Shown in pieces: positions 22,990 through 38,265 of a stretch of DNA of 64,000 bases. Source of the stretch: Oenanthe sinensis (lineage: Eukaryota; Streptophyta; Magnoliopsida; Apiales; Apiaceae); assembly GCA_028671895.1 (NCBI GenBank), contig CM053798.1, forward strand, positions 10,693,501 through 10,757,500, written 5' to 3'. The translations under genes and the position numbers were made by a program. The notes under the pieces were generated by a model. It saw nothing but the letters and a program-made list of their open reading frames with translations. It made no database searches and had not been told where the DNA came from. Every line of letters begins with the position of its first letter. Position 1 is the stretch's first letter.

Positions 22990-24117
22990 TAAAGAATGAT
23001 AGAAGATTCAAGTCTGAATCAGGCATCAAAACAATGAAGACTTCATCAAATAAGAATTACAATGGAAAATGTTCTAAGGCAAGTATGCGGTCGATAAGTC
23101 ATCCTGATAGAGAAGTTAGACATGTGAAGCCGGTAGAGAAGTCTCAAGTGCTCAAGTAACTCAGTAATCAATCGAGAAGTGAGAAGTGATCGAGAAGTCA
23201 AAGTAACTGTAGTTATTCGAGAAGTTTTAAAATGTAAATCATTCGAGAAGTCCAGAAGAACAATTTGAGAAGTTAGCCAAAGGAGAAATCGAGAAGTGAT
23301 AAAGCTGAACCAATCGAGAAGTCTGAGTTTCAAGTATCCATTCAAGAAATTTAGTCTAATCGAGAAGTCATTAAATGAAGTATGCAATCGAGAAGTCTAG
23401 TCATTTGAGAAGTAAGCCACTCTGGGACTAATCGAGAAGTCTCAACATATACTTAATCGAGAGGTCAATCACAATGACTTCGCGAAACAAAATTAATAGG
23501 GTATTCAACTACTTCAAAAAGCTAGTTTCAAGGAAAATTGCAGAATAACAAGACAAATAATCTACAGCTCTGTCATCACAAGATCAGTCAAACTTGTGGA
23601 GATAGAGATAAGTCTACAATGTAGCTTGGAAGAAAAACAAGATAAAAGGCAAAAGAGATAAGGCTGAAAGCAAAAGACTATCAACAGATTGTGTAAGCTA
23701 GAAATATATAGTAGTCAAATGTAAAGTGTTTCTTGTCTATTTCTAGTTTTAGCTAAACTGTCTAGTGAGAGCATGTGCCAAAAGACATGTTGTCTATATA
23801 GCACATGCACATCATCATTAGTAAGGAGCTTAACAAATTGTCAAGTGTTTTTCAATACCTTGTAACTTCTAAGAACAAGAAGTTGAGATTCATCTCAAGA
23901 ATCTCAGATTGTAGTAATTCAAGTCTAATAAAATATTAGATTGAAAGTTAACTATGTTTCTATTTATATTTCGCAATCTTATAGAACATTTTTCATAAGT
24001 TACAAATCTTGTTAGTTAAGTTCATCAAATACATTTCATACAAGAAAAGGAGAAGCAAAAGAAATCAAAACACATTCACCCCTCTCTATGTTACTTTTGA
24101 GAATCTCATATCTAACA
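22990..24117 (+). repeat. Probable solo LTR of a Sirevirus-like element (family G)
   Basis: From about 23090 to 23470 the unit TCGAGAAGT recurs more than a dozen times, often as AATCGAGAAGTC. Downstream are a TATA box (CTATATAG near 23795), a leader containing TTCTAAGAACAAGAAGTTGAG and a tail ATTCACCCCTCTC...TCTAACA. The same order (motif array, TATA, AAGAACAA leader, ATTCAACCCCCC tail, ..AACA end) is seen in element B's LTRs. No primer-binding site or polypurine tract adjoins it, hence 'solo'. The right edge is fairly clear; the left edge is uncertain. Confidence 0.5.
23795..23802 (+). promoter_or_regulatory. TATA box within an inverted repeat (family G LTR)
   Basis: CTATATAG lies just inside the right arm of an 8-base perfect inverted repeat, GCATGTGC (23771-23778) and GCACATGC (23801-23808), so it overlaps a potential hairpin. 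Confidence 0.4.
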
Positions 24118-24840
24118 TATTGAGAACTCAGAAACATTATTAATTCATTTGGTTTAAATCGAATTGAAAAATAAGATTAAACAAAAAATCATTTGAGTTC
24201 CTCGGCTAGGAGTTCAACCTTAGCTTAAGATATTAAATACACACTGTATTTTGTTACTATATTATATATAATATTGTATCACTATATCATAAACACGTTA
24301 TCACATACTTTGAATCATATTATTTGAAAAATAAAATAAAATAAAATAAAATAAAAATAAAAATAAAATAATATAAATTAATAAATTTTAATTCATTTTT
24401 TAAATTTAATCAATTTATATATGAGAAAATTATATTGAATTAATTTTTAATAATTGAGGACCACTGTTAATTATTTTTATAATTAAAAATTATTTATATT
24501 TTTAATTTTTTTTATTATAAAAGTTCAATTGTCATAACACACATTAAGTATTATTATGAAATAATATGTTTGGTTCAATAAAGAACCTTTCATATATTAG
24601 TTTGAAAAAATGAGATGTAAAAATTATTATGACGGTAATTGTTATGTATTATTTTATTTTTTAATTATGATGTAATGTTTAAATTATATATATATCATAT
24701 AATTATTTATAAATTACAATTAATACTATACTACTGAAAGTCTAATAATATAAAAAACTTATTCAAACGAATAATTATATTATCATATTATTAACAGATA
24801 CATATATTTTATATCTCATATACCACAATATCTATTAAAA
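24118..24840. other. AT-rich intergenic DNA with an AAAAT microsatellite
   Basis: No gene. A run of (AAAAT)n lies at about 24327-24375. The rest is low-complexity AT. Confidence 0.5.
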
Positions 24841-25325
24841 TTTAGGGATATTCCTAATAATACCATTGTAGAATTGGTTTTTCTAAATGGTATCATTCAC
24901 TATTTTGGACTTTCAAGTGACACCACTATATTTTTGACTTCGTCCGCATCATACAACTATGTTAAATAAACGTTAATAAAACCGTTAAGTATTAATTAAA
25001 ATGACAATTTCTAATGGTACCATTTAGCAAAATCAATTTTTCCTAATTTTTTTACCACATATAATAGATATTGGTTTTTTTATAATTATTTTTATATTAT
25101 TATCATCCCTAAAAAGTAGAACTTAGAAATTGAAAATTTTCTAATGGTACCATTGTAGAATTAACTTTTCTAAATGGTACCATTATAAATTAATGTTTAG
25201 CTAACATAGTGGTATGATATGGATGAAGCCAAAAGTACAGTGGTACCGGTTGAAAGTCCAAAATAATGAATGATACCTATTAGAAAAATCAATTTTACGA
25301 TGTTACTATTAGGAATTTTCCTAAA
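24841..25325. mobile_element. Large foldback MITE with arms of about 140 bp
   Basis: The left end TTTAGGGATATTCCTAATA and the right end TATTAGGAATTTTCCTAAA are inverted. Homology continues inward about 140 bases per arm, including TTTTGGACTTTCAA against TTGAAAGTCCAAAA and CATCATAC against GTATGATATG. Further GGTACCATT-containing copies in the middle (about 25010 and 25140-25190) suggest nested or duplicated arm segments. No coding capacity. Long arms suggest a Mutator-like or foldback class, but no 9-bp duplication was recognised. Confidence 0.65.
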
Positions 25326-26094
25326 CTTTATATAAAATAAACATAATAGAGATCTTATCAAAAATATATTTAAATCTAATGTGTATAATCTTAAATATAT
25401 TAAACATATGTTTGATATATTAAAAAATCATGTTTCTAATATTTCAAATCACAAAATTTTATATATTTATATATTAATAATATAAATTTATATTTTGTAC
25501 GATGTGCATATTTATTTTTAATAATTTATAATTTTCTTATTTATATTTAATTCGGTTGTTGTAAAAATATATAATTTAAATAAGTTAAAAATTATTATAA
25601 TTATAATATATTAAGACTTTTTGAAATTATAAAAAATATTAATAATTTTAAAATAAATAATTTAATTAATAAAACAAAATATCCGTGCATCGCACGAGTT
25701 AAAATCTAGTATTAAGTAATAACTATCCTGCCCAAATACCGACCGACCGACTGCTGGACTTTTAATACCGATTAACAAACTTTTAATGTTTTGATTTTAA
25801 TAATATAGTATACATCTGTTAATATTATAATTATAATAATAAATCTTATGTTCAAAGGTCAAATCTTAAAAGTTTGCCAAACAAGACCATTACAGTGACT
25901 TCCCGAATGCTCTCGAGAGTTGGACTTTTCAAAATATAAGCTCACATATATATAATCATTCAAAAACACATATAATGTATGTATATAATGTGTTTATGTA
26001 TATATAAATATTGAAAACTTGAGTTTCAAGACAAGTGAGAGTTGGGTTTTGCAAGAATATATGTAAATGATTTGATTGTAAGTAGAGTTTGAAA
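25326..26094. other. AT-rich DNA and 5' region of the WNK gene
   Basis: Low-complexity AT sequence to about 25700, then sequence that probably includes the WNK promoter and 5' UTR. No separate gene seen. Confidence 0.4.
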
Positions 26095-29571
<3,477 letters not shown>

Positions 29572-31013
29572 GTAGCCCCCAACTTCCTTCCCTACTCATA
29601 CTTGTATACTATTTCGGATTTTTTATTACACCAGCTAGGAATCTTATTCTGCAAGTTTGAACATACACCAGACGGTTACAAGATCTCAACATAGCTGTGG
29701 AAGGTGGGAAGCGGAACTCAGAAGGTGGAAATACAGTATGTGGCCCCATATTTAGAGACAAATTCAAAACTCTGAATACGAACACCAAGTCTGACATAGG
29801 TGGCATGGGTATCGCTGTTATTTTGAGTGACAATGGTGTCAGATTTTAAGTCGGGAAGAATCATTTTTTAGTCTCTCATGCTTCCGCAATCAGCTACTGC
29901 TGGCAAAACAATTACGACCTTTCTTTGCTCAAAAAGTTAATTGAACTGTGCTTCAAGAATGAGAAAATGGTTGGAAGTCATACCACTTGGGTTTTTTGTC
30001 GAATTTCTTGGGATTGTCTTTTTACTTAATTTACACATAATCCCGCGAGTCTTCGAGTTCCTGAAGGTGCATACTTTGTACATAGGATAGAATTTTTGTG
30101 CAACATGTTAGCTTTTTGGTTGTTTACTAGCCTGTGGTTACTCAGAAGAACTGTGAATGTTTTCTGAACTAGTGAACTGCATGAATAATATATGGTAGTG
30201 CTTTGCAGAGGGATAGTTTTTTCACACATCCTTGTCTTTGGTGTTTTATTTTGCTTTGCAACAATGATTTGGATTCTGTATATTTGTACCTTTGGTTATT
30301 TTAATTAGTTGACATACTCAATTAAAAGTTACCTTGTTCTTTTATACGATAATTATAAAGAATAGTATAGTATAAGAGCAAAGAAAGTTGTTGATGAAGA
30401 TGTATGGATTACATAGCCTTTGTTGGAACACACAATATAGAATGTACTTCGAGAGTTTGAGGCCTTCACTTGTTTTATTAAGAAGTTACAAAAATATATA
30501 GTAGCTTTTACGGCAGATTTTAATTTACAAGTCATTAATGTAGGGTGTTTTTAACCAAAAAAAAATAGAACTTATTTGACTTCTTTTTTTGCATCTTAAA
30601 TAAAATTATTCTTGTAAAAAGTGATGATTCAGTAATGTTGCAATTACTTTCCTTTTTTTTTTGAAAAATTAAAATTATCACATTTATCAAATAACCAGGA
30701 ATTTTTTTTTTACACTTATTTAGATTTTAATAAAATTAGTAAACTAACAACAACATCATTAATATTTTCTTCTTTTATTAAATACCATATATTCAACAAT
30801 AAATGACTTAGCATTTTTAAAATTTTATATAATTTTATACTATTAAATAAAATAAAAATTAATAAATATGAAAAAAAGAGAGGATAGAATGTGATATGAG
30901 GTTGAATTTGTATATGTGTGTATAGATAACAAGAACTAGGTAAGCTACTCACTCCCCCCTCATTATCTTGTTTTCAATCCTCTCCAAAACCCTCATCTCT
31001 TTTCGTGATAAAA
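29572..31013. other. WNK 3' region and EF-Tu 5' region
   Basis: No further coding exons are evident. The first several hundred bases likely include the WNK 3' UTR; the last 60-100 bases are EF-Tu leader. The middle is AT-rich with T and A runs. Confidence 0.45.
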
Positions 31014-32429
31014 ATGGCAACTTTGTATGTATCTCCCCCTTCAATTTCTTCCATTAACAACCCCACTTCACCATTTTCAAGAATCCCCAAGAAACTCATC
31101 ATCTCCTCCACTTTTCTCACAACCCCATCATCTCTACCCTTCCAATTTGAAACCCCATCAACCCCATTTCCCAAAAGAAGGCCTTGTTTCACCATTCGAG
31201 CTGCCCGGGGAAAATTTGAGAGAAAGAAACCTCATATCAACATTGGGACAATAGGCCATGTGGACCATGGCAAGACTACATTGACAGCTGCTTTGACAAT
31301 GGCATTGGCAGCTACTGGAGGGTCTGCACCCAAGAAGTATGACGAGATTGATGCTGCACCTGAGGAGAGGGCGAGGGGGATTACTATTAATACAGCTACT
31401 GTGGAGTATGAGACTGATAGTAGGCATTATGCTCATGTGGATTGTCCGGGGCATGCTGATTATGTTAAGAATATGATTACTGGGGCTGCTCAGATGGACG
31501 GAGCGATTTTAGTTGTTTCGGGTGCTGATGGACCAATGCCTCAGACTAAAGAACATATTTTGTTGGCTAAACAAGTTGGGGTTCCTAATATGGTTGTTTT
31601 CTTGAATAAAGAAGATCAGGTTGATGATGGGGAGTTACTTGAGTTGGTTGAGATGGAAGTTAGGGAGGAGTTATCGAAGTATGAGTTTCCTGGGGATGAT
31701 ATTCCTATTGTTTCGGGTTCTGCATTGTTGGCTTTAGAGGCTTTGATGGAGAATCCTAAGATTAAACGCGGGGATAATGAATGGGTTGACAAGATTTTTG
31801 CTTTGATGGATAATGTTGATGCTTATATTCCTATTCCACAGAGGCAGACTGAGTTGCCTTTTTTGATGGCTATTGAGGATGTTTTTTCGATTACGGGTCG
31901 TGGGACTGTTGCTACTGGTAGGGTTGAGAGAGGGACGATTAAGGTTGGTGAGACGGTTGATATTGTGGGGTTGAAGGATACTAGGAGTACAACTGTGACT
32001 GGTGTTGAGATGTTTCAGAAGTTGCTTGATGAGGCTTTAGCTGGTGATAATGTGGGGTTGTTGTTGAGAGGTATTCAGAAGATTGATATTCAGAGAGGGA
32101 TGGTTTTGTCGAAACCTGGATCGATTACACCTCATACGAAGTTTGAGTCGATTGTGTATATTTTGAAGAAGGATGAAGGTGGGAGGCATTCACCATTTTT
32201 CACTGGGTATAGACCCCAGTTTTATATGAGAACTACTGATGTTACTGGTAAAGTGACTGCTATTAAGAATGAGAAGGATGAAGAGTCGAAAATGGTCATG
32301 CCTGGTGACCGTGTGAAGATGGTTGTTGAGCTTATTGTGCCGGTTGCTTGTGAGCAAGGGATGAGGTTTGCTATCAGAGAAGGAGGGAAGACTGTTGGTG
32401 CTGGAGTTATTAATGCCATTATTGAGTGA
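31014..32429 (+). CDS. tufA: Plastid translation elongation factor Tu (nuclear gene)
   Basis: GTPase that delivers aminoacyl-tRNA to the plastid ribosome. One uninterrupted exon of 472 codons (471 residues). Residues 1-62 are a Ser/Thr/Pro-rich plastid transit peptide, and the mature part starts near [22 protein letters not shown]-binding motifs are G1 GHVDHGKT (81-88), the RGITI switch (121-125), G3 DCPGH (143-147), G4 NKED (198-201) and G5 SGSAL (234-238). The Val in GHVDHGKT and the length fit bacterial/plastid EF-Tu. Domains 2 and 3 are complete through [15 protein letters not shown]. The ATG at 31014 is chosen because it precedes the transit peptide; upstream only non-ATG codons extend the frame. 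Lack of introns is usual for plant plastid EF-Tu genes. Plastid targeting is inferred from the presequence. Confidence 0.97.
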   Translation: MATLYVSPPSISSINNPTSPFSRIPKKLIISSTFLTTPSSLPFQFETPSTPFPKRRPCFTIRAARGKFERKKPHINIGTIGHVDHGKTTLTAALTMALAATGGSAPKKYDEIDAAPEERARGITINTATVEYETDSRHYAHVDCPGHADYVKNMITGAAQMDGAILVVSGADGPMPQTKEHILLAKQVGVPNMVVFLNKEDQVDDGELLELVEMEVREELSKYEFPGDDIPIVSGSALLALEALMENPKIKRGDNEWVDKIFALMDNVDAYIPIPQRQTELPFLMAIEDVFSITGRGTVATGRVERGTIKVGETVDIVGLKDTRSTTVTGVEMFQKLLDEALAGDNVGLLLRGIQKIDIQRGMVLSKPGSITPHTKFESIVYILKKDEGGRHSPFFTGYRPQFYMRTTDVTGKVTAIKNEKDEESKMVMPGDRVKMVVELIVPVACEQGMRFAIREGGKTVGAGVINAIIE

Positions 32430-34819
32430 AAAAGACTTGGTCTGCACTTTTGGGTGATCCAGATTTTCAATCATTTGTTTTTTGTTAAAATTAGTTTTGC
32501 CCCTTATTTTATTGAGCATGCTGAATCTAAATGTTACATATGCTGCAATCAGCTGGTACTTAATATTAGTTCTCTATTTAGTTGGATTATACTATATTCA
32601 TGTTACATTAATTTGTTTAACTTGTTTATCCTTGATGTCTACCGTTGGTTAGCTACTTGATATACTGCTGCTTTCTTGAACAAAATTGAAACTTATTACT
32701 TATGTAACTTCACAACCTTGCCAACCTATGGATTTAGGAATGTATTGTAATAAACATTTATAAAAAATCACTGAGATACATTTCCAGAGAGTTAGCAGTG
32801 TACTGGCAACTGTACATTTAAAGTTAATGATCTTTAGTAATATTGCCATGCTTTGTAGCAATCTGGCTACTTATTCTTGCATCCTCTTCAATAATCGCTC
32901 TAATAGTATCCTATCTCAGCATTATTACCTCTGTGATATGTATGCATTGGACTGTTGTTTTACGTATGATTATTTTTAAGATGTGTTACAATATGATGGA
33001 AATATGCTTACAAGAAAATCAAGTATGACACTGTAAAATAGAATTTCTGGTCTGTGTTGAGATTCTAAGCAAGCATAGAATCTATTGACAGAGAGGATTG
33101 TCCATGTAATATGATTTGAGAATCAAGTGTGTGCATCTCTTTTACTAGGGGTGCTATAGAATTTCTTGTATCCAGCAGTCCCGTTTCTTCTTAATTTTAC
33201 TGCTAGGTATATTTGTCTAGCATGTTTATGAATGAATTGGGAGGGTTACATAATAAATGAGGTCATCCCATGCCATGTCGATGCATTGGTGGTCTACCTA
33301 CTCTAAGGACTGTTGCGGCCATGGTCTTATCATTTGAGATTAATAATTGTGTGATGGTCATAGTAGTTTGTACTTGCTTATACTGCATTCATCTCATACT
33401 GTAGTCTAATTAGAGAGTTTCATAGATATCTGCTTTCTACTGTTGTAGTCTCACTATGCTTTTATTAATCTCGAGCTTGGCAAGTGTGTTTGCAAAACAC
33501 AATTCTCTGTTGGAATGCCACAGATAGCATACAAATTTGTCTATTGAGAAGTGTCTGCCGAAGTAGTTGTTGACATTTTAGTTTAAACCCTGTCATTCAT
33601 GCTCCAAGGTCCAGGTGTCCACAGTGTCCATGCCAAAGTTCTTTGACTTACAGAGCTTAGTCCAGGTGTCCACAGTGTTTATTCCAAAGTTCTTTGACTT
33701 GCAGAGCTTAGAATTTACAGCAGGGACCTCATTCTTGGTTCTCTAATAATTTTTGAAACTTCTAGTCTGCATATAATGTTCATGCTGTTATGCATATAAT
33801 GTTCATGCTATCAAGTCATGACCATTAAGCGACTTCGTTCATATGTTGCTTTAAGCAGCATTGGATTTTAATGTTGATCTGCTTGAATACTTTGCTTCCA
33901 TCAGTGTCATGATCATGTGATTATGTGGTAGCTAACAAATATATTGTACTATCCTTATTTAGTATTGCGTGCCGTTTTTTTTTAGTTTGAGCTAGTTCTA
34001 ATTTCAATTGTGAGAGTGAATAAAGTGTTTTACATCTGCATTTGTGCTTTGGGAAAGAACTTTTTTTGCTGTATAGGGCTGCCTTTTGTTTGTTTCCTGA
34101 TTATTAATCTTCTTTGCAATTTAATGAAGATGCTATCCGCTACTTGGTGAAAAAAAGAAACTATCTTTTGCTATGATATATGTTTAATGCAATATGCATG
34201 TGAAGGTGTGTATTTAAAAAACCTCGTTATAGTAGGTACTTGATTGCTGGAGGAACTTAAGCTGGAGGTTTTTTTTGCAATGTAACGAGTAACAGCTCGG
34301 TGGAAGGGATAACAGCATTCATCTTGATATGCATAATTCCAGTAGTATGGTTACTGGTTGAAGAGATAAATCATCATCTCTGCATATACAAAATTGTAGT
34401 GGGTGGTTGTCGAGCAGTAGTCTACTATACTTTTGTTTATAAAAGAAATTGATGCAGATTTAAACTTTTGCAAGAAGCTTCGGCCGTTCTGCACATCCAA
34501 AGATTTTTGCAGCTTAAGTACTATAATTATGTGTTTCCTTCTCTTCCTGCATGGATAACTGTTGCTAATGCTTCGTTTTAAATTCATGCAAGACTTCGTT
34601 CCCTTTTGGTGGAATAGAAAATGCAAAAACAGTTTCTAAGTGCCAAGTACTGTGCAACAAAGAGTAGTTCTGTGCTGATAAAGATGCAATAAAATGAAAG
34701 TGTGGCCAGTGCCACTGTGGTACCACTTTCTTCAGTGCAGTGGGGGGTCGATAGTTCAATTCCTATTTGAGGATGAAAGTGTGTGAGAATTTATACAAAA
34801 AACACAAACGCAACTAATT
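32430..34819. other. EF-Tu 3' region and long intergenic stretch
   Basis: No gene recognised over about 2.4 kb. A 51-bp unit (starting GTCCAGGTGTCCACAGTG) is tandemly duplicated at 33609-33659 and 33660-33710 with a few differences. A stretch near 34735-34770 has a weak box-B-like sequence (AGTTCAATTCC) but no convincing SINE structure. Confidence 0.5.
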
Positions 34820-34824
34820 GATCT

Positions 34825-35081
34825 TGTTGGTTTTTTATGTAAGAGCAGGAAAGAAAAAAAATATGCAGAAAATTCTAGATTGTATTATATTATAAAATTC
34901 TGAATACATCACCTCATTTTATAGCAACTAATCTTAAAAGATAGAATTTCCAATACTTATCACTACTAAACTAATTCTATTTATCCTCATCTTCAACTAA
35001 TTATACTTATCCTACTAACAAATTGGATAATAAAAAAATAATTATAATAATAAAAAGCAACTTTGAATTATTATTCTAACA
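34825..35081 (-). repeat. 3' LTR of the TRIM-like element
   Basis: 257 bp, TG...CA. About five substitutions and two or three small indels from its partner by eye, suggesting a fairly recent insertion. Confidence 0.88.
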
Positions 35082-35515
35082 TTCCCTCTTAATTCAAAGT
35101 TCTAAAATTTCTTTGACCATGATGTACTTCCCACCATCACCATTTTTGTTGAAGCACTTCTCTTCACACAAATGAGGAGCACTTCTTTCCACCATTTTCT
35201 TCAAGGTGCACTTCTCACCAATTTCATGTCTTGATGCACTTCTCACCAATTTACACATTAAGGATTTATTTTTGAAGTATGGAGCACTTCTCTCCATATT
35301 CATGGTGCACTTCTCACCCACAATCTTAAAACAAAATTTATTCTATGGCCCCTTGTGCCATGATTTCCTTCTCATCATTTTCATGACAAACATTTGCCTC
35401 ATGCCCATATTTTTTGTATCCATTTGAACCTAAGTCGTCTTCGTATCGTATTCTGTTTCTTCAGCCATGGCTTTATTTTCACTCAAATTCTCACAGGCCC
35501 TTTAAAATCTTTAAA

Positions 35516-35528
35516 GCTCTTGATACCA
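35516..35528 (-). other. Primer-binding site of the TRIM-like element
   Basis: The minus strand reads TGGTATCAAGAGC, close to the initiator-Met tRNA complement used by Copia and TRIM elements. Confidence 0.8.
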
Positions 35529-35530
35529 TT

Positions 35531-35789
35531 TGTTGGTTTTTTATGTAAGAGCAGGGAAAGAAAAGAGATATGCAGAAAATTCTAGATTGTATTATATTAT
35601 AAAATTCTGAATATATCACCTCATTTTATAGCAACTAATCTTAAAAGATAGAATTTCCAATACTTATCACTACTAAATTAATTCTATTTATCCTCATCTT
35701 CAACTAATTATACTTATCCTACTAACAAATTGGATAATTAAAAAAACAATTATAATAATAAAAAGCAACTTTGAATTATTATTCTAACA
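35531..35789 (-). repeat. 5' LTR of the TRIM-like element
   Basis: 259 bp, TG...CA. Its inner edge is two bases from the primer-binding site on the minus strand. Confidence 0.88.
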
Positions 35790-35794
35790 GATCT

Positions 35795-36618
35795 GAAGTG
35801 TATATTCAAGTGGTCTGTGAAACTCTGAAAATAAGTGTGTATCTTGAAATTGTAGCTAAATTCTTCCATCACAAATCACATTTACTCCATTTAATTTGAA
35901 AGTTTGGTAGGTATATTGTTTATGGGCATACTGGAACTAACTATTCTGTTCTAAACAGAAAGCATGCATTGGTTTGTACTCTTTAAATAAACACAGCTAA
36001 TAACCTTAACCAACATTATACTGCTGCTCCTTGTGGGAAAAAAAAACCTTACTGAACCCTAAATAAAGTATTGAAGTCCAGTGTGTATTGGTGGAGAGAA
36101 AATTCAACGACTGTGAAGTGAATCTCGGACTCTGAATTGGAACCTACTACATTGTACGGAGGGTGCTGCATGTGCTAAAATATGGTGGATAAAATCAGCT
36201 GTCTAACAAATGCTGCTCGTAGTTTCTGCTCTCTGTAATACTGTTCTTGAGCTGCATCCAACATAGCAGATTTAGTGCTGCACAAGACACAAGTGATTGA
36301 AAGGTTAGCCCTCACCCCTACAATGGGTATGATGTGTGTGTGATTGTATTCCCTCGCTGCTTACAGCTTAATGGCGATACCAATGGCAACATCATAGATG
36401 AACAAGGACAATATTCTGATCATTATAATGATATAAACACTGTTATTGTCATTACAATGACATTTCTATTAACATTCCATTTGGTTCCATGAAACCAAAA
36501 ATCTGAATAAAATTGATGGAAGAGAGGGATAATATATGTGTATTTGACAAAACTCTGAAATACCACGGCAAGTAAAATGCAATAGAATTAACGAAAATTG
36601 TATCACTTGGCACAAGAA
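35795..36618. other. Intergenic DNA
   Basis: No gene or repeat recognised. The right end probably contains the 3' UTR of the Di19-like locus. Confidence 0.45.
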
Positions 36619-38265
36619 CTAGTACATGTTAGCCTCTGATGTGGTTGAAGCAGAATTGCAGGATATGTGTGCATCTATGTTACTTTCTGGATTAGGTAAA
36701 GGCGTGCTGCATAGAAATTGTGACAGGAGTAGATCAGGTGCATTGTCATGCACATTACTTCTACCGTTGGTTGATGGCAGACAACAATATGAGTTCAGTT
36801 CTCGCATATCTTTGCCAGGCACCATGGAATCACTATTCCATGAACTCAGATTTTTGGGACTTTCTCCTCTGCTGCCAAAAAAATTCAATATATTCAATAA
36901 ATTAAATACATTTAATATGATGTTTACCAGGTGCAACATAAACCTTTACTACATGAGCATGCTGAGTTGTAAAGTGTCCTATTGCATCTTTCCCCAGATT
37001 TGCTGCACATATAGGACAAACCTGAAAAAGAACAATATAAGTGTCAGTATTAGAAATGATAATAGACATTGCGTTTATAGAAAATATATTCTGACATAAT
37101 AATTCAGTTCACTCGAGTATCATAACACTAGAGAACAATAGTTCTTGCTCCTATTCTAAGTAATATTCATGATATATATAACTATATAAATCTTGATAAT
37201 TACGGTAATTACTACTCTCTTTGTGCTATGTTGATATTTTTCAATGCATTAGCTCTCTCAAGTACAGCGGGAGGGGAAAATGGGGATGAGGGACCTAGTC
37301 ATGGGGAGGGGGAAAGGGGGCCTTTGCCGCTAGGCTATTAACATATCATTCGCTATGGACCTGTAGTGTTACTCAATAATTTCTTGATCGGCTATAGGGA
37401 AAGATAAAACCTTAGTACATATATTAAGGAATGAAGGGCATATCAAACATCGATCATGACCAACTAGTTGCAGTACCGCGTTTTTTAAGTCAAAGCAGTG
37501 TTCTTCTTGTAGATGGAGAGAAACTGTTGAAACTTGAATGTCCACATAACAGAAGGGACAGGGAAGCCAAACTCTCATGTCATCATCTCCCATATCATCT
37601 GCATTAACATCTATTCCTTTCAAGTTTCAACAAGTGTAATAAGGTTACAAGATATAGGACCATCTGAGCAGCAAATAGATAGATTGCAAAAAATTAATCT
37701 TCTAAACTGATAAAATATATACAATAGGATAATGGCACAAAGTCTAAGTTTTGCAGAAGTAGCTGGGTAGAATATAAAGATATCACCTCTCTTACTGACT
37801 TAAACCAGCCAAATCAACCTTGGTCTTGGCATCAAAAACTTACAAAAGACATCAAAATAATTGCATCACACTGAGATACAAAAGACAATGTAAATGATAG
37901 AACACGAGAAATATATGCATGGCATTTCCCTGAAGAGTAGTTCTTTACTCTCAAAGCCATTCCTAAAGATTCGACAGACTCAAACTCTTCTACTCCTAAC
38001 TAACATAAGGTCCTCCACTAAAGCTGATAAGTGATTGCTATAATCAAACATGCAATGAACCTAAGTAAATCTAGTCGAAAGAGTCAGTATTAACGGAAAT
38101 AACCGGATCTAAAAGTTAAAACATGATAATCAAAGCTTACTTGAGATTATAAAGAAAACAAATGTGAACTATTATTACTAATATACCAGAGTTTGATTGA
38201 AGTTCAGAGTTGTTGTTAGCAGAATGAACCCTTGAAGCCCAGCTAGAACTCCATAATAAATCACC
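36619..38265 (-). pseudogene. Di19-family zinc-finger gene, apparently damaged
   Basis: Di19 (drought-induced 19) proteins are small nuclear proteins with two atypical C2H2-like fingers linked to stress responses. Minus-strand pieces: about 38185-38265 (WSSSWASRVHS...), 37477-37616 (DDMRVWLPCPFCYVDIQV then HLQEEHCFDLKNA), 36944-37021 (VCPICAANLGKDAIGHFTTQ, HAHVVK), and the last exon from about 36874 to 36619 (GKDMREL...APDLLLSQFLCS, Di19_C-like). Splice sites join the first three in phase. Two defects are seen: no in-frame ATG was found for the first piece (its nearest ATG is in another frame and meets TAG after three codons), and the last exon in the spliced phase stops after about a dozen codons while Di19_C continues in another phase. 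Either it is a pseudogene, or I missed an upstream exon and an alternative acceptor. Confidence 0.7.

Larger units (their letters stand above)
34825..35789 (-). mobile_element. TRIM-like miniature LTR retrotransposon, complete with TSD
   Basis: Two direct terminal repeats (34825-35081 and 35531-35789) differ at only a few positions. They start TGTTGG and end CTAACA and are flanked by identical 5-bp GATCT (34820-34824 and 35790-35794). Read on the minus strand, a primer-binding site TGGTATCAAGAGC follows the 5' LTR and a purine-rich AAGAGGGAA precedes the 3' LTR. The 449-bp interior encodes no gag or pol, only a short minus-strand frame (35094-35321) rich in repeated E-K-C / R-S-A-P units. Size and structure fit TRIM elements, which need another element's enzymes to move. 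Confidence 0.88.

Noticed and set aside
23090..23470. CRISPR-like spacing of CGAGAAGT words
   Set aside because: The words are only 8-9 bases, unevenly spaced and degenerate; the context is an LTR.
31158..31454. Antisense open frame across EF-Tu
   Set aside because: It is the shadow of a strongly supported coding exon on the plus strand.
34720..34800. Possible SINE with a box-B-like AGTTCAATTCC
   Set aside because: No matching box A at the right distance, no poly-A/T tail structure and no target-site duplication were seen.
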